Source: Rheinheimera sp.
GTDB lineage: Bacteria > Pseudomonadota > Gammaproteobacteria > Enterobacterales > Alteromonadaceae
Length of the DNA stretch: 64,000 bases
NCBI GenBank assembly: GCA_003482455.1
Contig: DMYW01000037.1
Location: 78,969-142,968 of the forward strand
Direction of reading: 5' to 3'
Part shown: positions 60,312 through 64,000 of the stretch, piece after piece
How the letters are laid out: each line of letters opens with the position of its first letter
Position numbering within the stretch: the first letter of the stretch is position 1
Position numbers and translations under genes: made by a program
Notes under the pieces: model-generated
What the model saw: only the letters and a program-made list of their open reading frames with translations
Databases searched by the model: none
Told to the model about the DNA's origin: nothing

Positions 60312-61463
60312 TTATTTCCTTCTAATGGTTTCAAGTACAGTAAATTTTGCATTACTAGCAATGTGAATACAACCGCCAAACAAGCGGCTCAGCTTGTCGC
60401 CGTAATCTAAATGACGATTGCAAACAACCCGCAAACGCCCGCCGACTTTGAGAACGCGACGAGCATCCGTGAACATCTGCCATGCAATATGATCGGTAAT
60501 AGCGTGCTGTTGGTGAAATGGCGGGTTGCAGATAATCCAGTCTGCCGTTAGATCTGCTTGGCTGGTTAAGCAGTCGTCTGCGATAAATTCGCAGTGTTGT
60601 AGAGATTGCGGGATATTCTGCTCAACATTCAAGCGCGAAGATTCAATCGCCATATAGGATTCATCTGTAAAGACCACATGCGCGTCAGGTTGCTGCTGTA
60701 ACATAGCCAGTCCGAGCACTCCGTTGCCACAGCCGAGGTCAATGACGCGCTCGCCAGCAACAACAGTCGGTAGGTGATCCAATAAAAAGCGTGCACCTAT
60801 GTCTAACTGGTCTTTTGAAAACACATTGGCGTGATTAGCAATGAGTGCTGGACTGCTGTGATATGGCAATGCAATGGACCATAGTTTGGGAAATTGCCCG
60901 TTGGGGTGACGATTAACCGCTCCTTGCGCTACAGCTGTGATTAAACGACATTTTTTAACCGTTAATGATGCTGTGGTCGGTCCAATTTCTTCTTGAAAGA
61001 TCTGCAACAAATTAGCATGAATGTCTTTTGCTTTAGCGGCAGCAACAATCACTGAACCTGCCGGAACCAGCGCTTTCAAGCGTCGTAACTGAAAACGTAG
61101 ATAGCTATGATTGTTAGGGATTTTTAACAGAATGTGCTCTGACGTTGGCCATTCGTCGAGAGCCGTACGCACGGTTACTTCAGTCAAGCCATTTTGCTGC
61201 AAGTTATAGTGCAGTGCTAATTTTGCCAACAGTGAATCTGTAACGACAATGGGAGCGTACTGATGCAGCGCACAAGCCAGTGCGCCGAATTGATCATTGA
61301 GGATCAACAGTGAGGATGGCGTCGAATGTGCTTGCATGTAATCAATCAGCAACTCGTCAGCTGCATCCCACGCTTGTAAACTGCGGTTTCGCTGCTCTGG
61401 CGGATAACGATGCAGTGTCAGGGCCTGATCGCCGTGTTCAAAATGAATTGGACTGGTTTGCAT
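60312..61463 (-). CDS. rlmG: 23S rRNA (guanine-N2)-methyltransferase RlmG
   Basis: Methylates G1835 of 23S rRNA. It has 383 residues. The N-terminal degenerate methyltransferase-like domain (about 1-185) has 'LQAWDAADE' and 'LILNDQFGALACAL'. The C-terminal catalytic domain has 'VIDLGCGNGVLGL' (SAM motif I) and 'ICNPPFHQQHAITD' (NPPF motif). 'HANVFSKDQLDIGARF' distinguishes RlmG from RsmC only by overall fit. It is divergent from alkB with 31 bases between them, so the promoters overlap. Confidence 0.94.
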   Translation of the reverse strand: MQTSPIHFEHGDQALTLHRYPPEQRNRSLQAWDAADELLIDYMQAHSTPSSLLILNDQFGALACALHQYAPIVVTDSLLAKLALHYNLQQNGLTEVTVRTALDEWPTSEHILLKIPNNHSYLRFQLRRLKALVPAGSVIVAAAKAKDIHANLLQIFQEEIGPTTASLTVKKCRLITAVAQGAVNRHPNGQFPKLWSIALPYHSSPALIANHANVFSKDQLDIGARFLLDHLPTVVAGERVIDLGCGNGVLGLAMLQQQPDAHVVFTDESYMAIESSRLNVEQNIPQSLQHCEFIADDCLTSQADLTADWIICNPPFHQQHAITDHIAWQMFTDARRVLKVGGRLRVVCNRHLDYGDKLSRLFGGCIHIASNAKFTVLETIRRK

Positions 61464-61494
61464 AAAGTTGGCTCATTGCGGATAAGAGGACATT

Positions 61495-62127
61495 TTGACA
61501 GAACTCGACCTACCCGACAATCCAGCACTGCCGCAGCTGTTCCAGTTGCCGGATGCGCAGCTGCTGATGTGGCAACAATTGTTCGATCCGAAAACCAGTC
61601 GGCAGCTGCTGGCTCATTTGGTTCAGCTGCCATGGCAAAAACCGGCAATTTGGATGTTTGGACGAATGTTACCTATTCCAAGGCAACAAGTGTGGATGGG
61701 CGATCCGCATTGCAGCTATCGATATTCAGGCGTGCTGTTTAGTCCCGAACCTTGGACGCCAATATTGTTACAAGTCACCTCAATGGTCAGCCAGCTTACA
61801 GGCCATCCGTTTAATTGTGTGTTGCTGAATCGCTACGATGGTGGTGGCGAGCATATGGGATGGCATAGTGATGATGAGCCTGAATTAGGAGAAAGTCCGG
61901 TTATTGCATCTTTGAGTTTGGGTCAGAGTCGTCGATTTGATTTAAGACACAAAGACTTAGGGTGCCAATTGCAACTGACGCTGGCGGATGGGGACTTATT
62001 GCTGATGGCGGGTGAATGCCAACGATTTTGGCAACACGCATTACCAAAGCAAGCGAGAGCCGAAGGGACTCGGTATAATTTAACATTCCGATATATTGCC
62101 GCAGACAGGCGAAACTGCGAGGTTTAG
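61495..62127 (+). CDS. alkB: alpha-ketoglutarate-dependent DNA repair dioxygenase AlkB
   Basis: Fe(II)/2-oxoglutarate oxygenase that reverses 1-methyladenine and 3-methylcytosine in DNA. It has 210 residues. Iron ligands are His124 and Asp126 ('HMGWHSDDE') and His181 ('WQHALPK'). The 2-oxoglutarate Arg pair is in 'RYNLTFR' (193 and 199). 'LLNRYDGGGEHMGWH' resembles the ALKBH2/3-like bacterial subgroup. The start is TTG with GAGGA four bases upstream; no ATG fits. No Ada-box is apparent. Confidence 0.92.
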   Translation: MTELDLPDNPALPQLFQLPDAQLLMWQQLFDPKTSRQLLAHLVQLPWQKPAIWMFGRMLPIPRQQVWMGDPHCSYRYSGVLFSPEPWTPILLQVTSMVSQLTGHPFNCVLLNRYDGGGEHMGWHSDDEPELGESPVIASLSLGQSRRFDLRHKDLGCQLQLTLADGDLLLMAGECQRFWQHALPKQARAEGTRYNLTFRYIAADRRNCEV

Positions 62128-62226
62128 CAAGGCGTGCCAGAAAAAATTTAGTTTTTGAAAAGCTACTGACAGCTTACCTGCAAGCATCTAGAGTGGAAAA
62201 TAGTGAGTCAAATTGAGGAACGGTTT

Positions 62227-62589
62227 ATGTCGATACACGCTTCAATAGAACAAAAGTTATTACAAGCGTTTGCGCCCGTTCATCTGGATGTAGTGAACGA
62301 AAGTCATATGCATAGCAGCGGGCTGGGAGCTGAATCCCATTTTAAAGTGGTTATTGTGACGCCTGCGTTTGATGGAATGCGCCTGCTTGCCCGTCATCGA
62401 GCGGTCAATGCCGTAGTGGCTGAAGAGTTAGCCATCAAGATTCATGCCCTTGCTCTGCACACTTACACCCCGTCGGAGTGGTACGAATATTACGCAGAGA
62501 AACCGCCTGCATCGCCAAAATGCCTTGGAGCTTTGAAAAAAGAGACTCAGCTAAAGACTGCGAGTTCTGCGAAGATCGCTGCTGAGTAA
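62227..62589 (+). CDS. bolA: BolA family transcriptional/iron-sulfur regulator
   Basis: Small KH-like protein of 120 residues. Core 'NESHMHSSGLGAESHFKVVIVTPAFDGMRLLARHRAVNAVVAEEL', with the glutaredoxin-partner His, is followed by 'HALALHTYTPSEWYE', close to E. coli BolA. The last 25 residues form a polar tail. BolA works with monothiol glutaredoxins and affects cell shape and stress genes. I chose the ATG at 62227 with GAGGA seven bases upstream; an in-frame GTG at 62203 is possible. Confidence 0.93.
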   Translation: MSIHASIEQKLLQAFAPVHLDVVNESHMHSSGLGAESHFKVVIVTPAFDGMRLLARHRAVNAVVAEELAIKIHALALHTYTPSEWYEYYAEKPPASPKCLGALKKETQLKTASSAKIAAE

Positions 62590-62613
62590 AGCAAAATTTG
62601 CTAAAGAAAACGA

Positions 62614-62630
62614 ATCTGATCAGACCTGTT
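62614..62630 (+). promoter_or_regulatory. FadR-like operator in the fabV promoter
   Basis: ATCTGATCAGACCTGTT closely matches the FadR consensus of gammaproteobacteria, including the E. coli fabA site (AACTGATCGGACTTGTT). A TACACT (62647-62652) could be the -10, which would put the box over the -35, where FadR activates fabA. An inverted copy of the right half lies at 62667-62678. Confidence 0.55.
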
Positions 62631-62678
62631 TGGGCGGTGAGTGTTTTACACTAGCTGCGGTATTTTCCAAACAGGTCT
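62622..62678. repeat. 12-bp inverted repeat flanking the fabV promoter
   Basis: AGACCTGTTTGG (62622-62633) and CCAAACAGGTCT (62667-62678), perfect and 33 bases apart. The left arm overlaps the FadR-like box and the right arm lies just before the fabV ribosome binding site. Confidence 0.8.
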
Positions 62679-62684
62679 AATTCT

Positions 62685-63875
62685 ATGGTGATCCAACCAA
62701 AAATTCGTGGCTTCATTTGCACTAACGCCCATCCAATAGGTTGTGCTGAACATGTCCGCGAACAAATCAACTATGTAAAACAACATGGCGCTGTCGCGGA
62801 TGGTCCGAAAAACGTGCTGGTCATTGGTGCATCCACTGGCTACGGTTTAGCCTCTCGCATCTCTGCTGCATTCGGTTCTGGTGCCAAAACGCTGGGTATT
62901 TTCTTTGAAAAAGAAGCGTCTGAAGGAAAAACTGGTTCAGCAGGTTGGTATAACACAGCAGCGTTTGAACAAGCCGCTAAAGCTGAAGGCCTATGGAACA
63001 AACACTTAAATGGTGATGCGTTCACTGACGAACTAAAGTCGCAAGCGATTTCCATCATTCGCGCGGAAATGGGCAAAATCGATTTAGTGGTCTATTCGTT
63101 AGCTGCGCCACGTCGCAAAGACCCAGTGACTGGTGAAGTCTACAGCTCTGTGCTCAAGCCAATCGGTCAATCCTACACAGCACGCACCCTGAATACGTCG
63201 AAACGTGAAATCGAAGAAGTTTCCGTTGAACCTGCCAACGACGAAGAGATTTTCAACACAGTGAAAGTCATGGGCGGGGAAGATTGGGAACGCTGGTTAG
63301 ATCAACTGCATGCAGCTGGTGTGCTGGCAGATAATTGCCAAACTGTTGCCTATACCTACATAGGTAAAGAGTTGACATGGCCAATTTATGGCAAAGCCAC
63401 GATCGGTCGGGCAAAAGAAGATTTGGATCGCGCAGCATCAGCTATCACGAAAAAGCTGGCAGGGCAGGGTGGTCATGCTTATGTTGCTTCGTTAAAGGCT
63501 CTGGTGACACAAGCGAGTTCGGCAATTCCAATTATGCCTTTATATATTTCATTACTTTATCGGGTGATGAAAGAGGAAGGCACTCATGAAGGTTGTATCG
63601 AGCAAATTTATGGCCTGTTCCGTGAATGTTTGTACAACCCTAATCGTCAATTAGACAATGCTGGTCGTTTACGGATGGATGGCAAAGAACTCGCCGACCA
63701 CGTGCAAGCGAAAATTAAAGCGCTGTGGGGGCAGGTTGAGACGTCAAATATCGATGAACTTACTGATTACAAGGGTTACCATCAGGAGTTTTTGCGTTTA
63801 TTTGGCTTTGGTTACAGCCACGTGGACTATGACGCTGACGTTTCTCCGATGGTCAGCCTAGAAAATTTGGCTTAA
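62685..63875 (+). CDS. fabV: trans-2-enoyl-ACP reductase FabV
   Basis: NADH-dependent enoyl-ACP reductase of the last step of fatty acid elongation, the triclosan-resistant isozyme. It has 396 residues, usual for FabV. The cofactor motif is 'VIGASTGYGLASRISAAFG', and the catalytic Tyr235-x8-Lys244 is in 'YGKATIGRAK', as in Vibrio cholerae FabV. 'VYSLAAPRRKDPVTGEVYSSVLKPIG' is a family marker. No other enoyl reductase is in the window. A FadR-like site upstream suggests control by acyl-CoA. Confidence 0.97.
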   Translation: MVIQPKIRGFICTNAHPIGCAEHVREQINYVKQHGAVADGPKNVLVIGASTGYGLASRISAAFGSGAKTLGIFFEKEASEGKTGSAGWYNTAAFEQAAKAEGLWNKHLNGDAFTDELKSQAISIIRAEMGKIDLVVYSLAAPRRKDPVTGEVYSSVLKPIGQSYTARTLNTSKREIEEVSVEPANDEEIFNTVKVMGGEDWERWLDQLHAAGVLADNCQTVAYTYIGKELTWPIYGKATIGRAKEDLDRAASAITKKLAGQGGHAYVASLKALVTQASSAIPIMPLYISLLYRVMKEEGTHEGCIEQIYGLFRECLYNPNRQLDNAGRLRMDGKELADHVQAKIKALWGQVETSNIDELTDYKGYHQEFLRLFGFGYSHVDYDADVSPMVSLENLA

Positions 63876-63882
63876 CATAATA

Positions 63883-63909
63883 CGGCCGCCTTTATGGCGG
63901 CTTTTGTTT
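63883..63909 (+). terminator. Rho-independent terminator of fabV
   Basis: GCCGCC-TTTAT-GGCGGC stem (63885-63901) followed by TTTTGTTTG, nine bases after the fabV stop. Confidence 0.85.
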
Positions 63910-64000
63910 GCGCAAAAGGGTATTTTGGCAAATTAGGTTGGGAAAGCTGCCGTCAGTTGGAAGGAATATTACGGAAAGTGCTTATTTCGTGAGCATATTT

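Overview
This window is a gene-dense chromosomal segment of a gammaproteobacterium with moderate GC. The marker proteins (IleS, LspA, IspH, DksA, PcnB, PyrB, MrcB, RlmG, ErpA, BolA, FabV) are all gammaproteobacterial. Gene order resembles Pseudomonas in one part (rpsT-murJ-ribF-ileS-lspA-fkpB-ispH followed by type IV minor pilins) and enterics/alteromonads in others (dksA-gluQ-pcnB-folK-panB-panC, hrpB-mrcB, yajG near ampG). The HlyU-like regulator and the CadC/ToxR-like membrane regulator point to an Alteromonadales/Rheinheimera-like or Vibrio-neighbouring lineage, but the genus is a guess. I see no rRNA, tRNA, insertion sequence, prophage or CRISPR array.

Layout. 1-3.6 kb: smrA, two small membrane proteins, a secreted M28 peptidase and a HlyU-type redox-sensing repressor. 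4-12 kb: rpsT (minus), then murJ, ribF, ileS, lspA, fkpB, ispH (plus). 11.9-13.6 kb: a LytS/LytTR two-component pair resembling FimS(AlgZ)/AlgR. 13.8-20 kb: a complete minor pilin operon, fimU-pilV-pilW-pilX-pilY1-pilE. 20.1-24 kb: a second, strongly diverged minor pilin set in the same order, with a 459-residue PilY1-like protein that lacks the von Willebrand domain, plus an oppositely oriented FimT-like pilin. 24-29.7 kb: nadE-glnB-pqiABC. 29.7-33.5 kb: anmK and an M23 endopeptidase (minus) against tyrS (plus). 33.7-34.8 kb: an SPFH membrane protein with a ribbon-helix-helix partner. 34.8-41 kb (minus): dksA-gluQRS-pcnB-folK / panB-panC-pnuC. 41-48 kb: TSUP permease, pepB, hrpB, mrcB. 48-50.8 kb: CadC-like membrane regulator and a small secreted peptide. 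50.8-55.4 kb (minus): hemJ, pyrB, hemL, ClC channel. 55.4-64 kb: DUF6776 protein and erpA, an XRE regulator, ampG/orf/PPIase/yajG/rlmG (minus), then alkB, bolA, fabV.

How the genes work together. The 11.9-24 kb block is the most distinctive part: a sensor kinase and LytTR regulator sit directly upstream of a minor pilin operon, and two full sets of pilus-priming pilins lie in tandem, each with its own PilY1-type protein. This suggests alternative pilus tip complexes. Cell-wall genes recur in separate places (murJ, anmK, M23 endopeptidase, mrcB, ampG), as do cofactor genes (ribF, nadE, panBC, folK, hemL/hemJ).

Regulatory sites readable by eye include a near-perfect IscR type 1 box at erpA, a FadR-like box at fabV, a 20-bp palindrome before the XRE gene, and non-canonical start codons for pcnB (AUU or AUA) and possibly pqiA (CUG).
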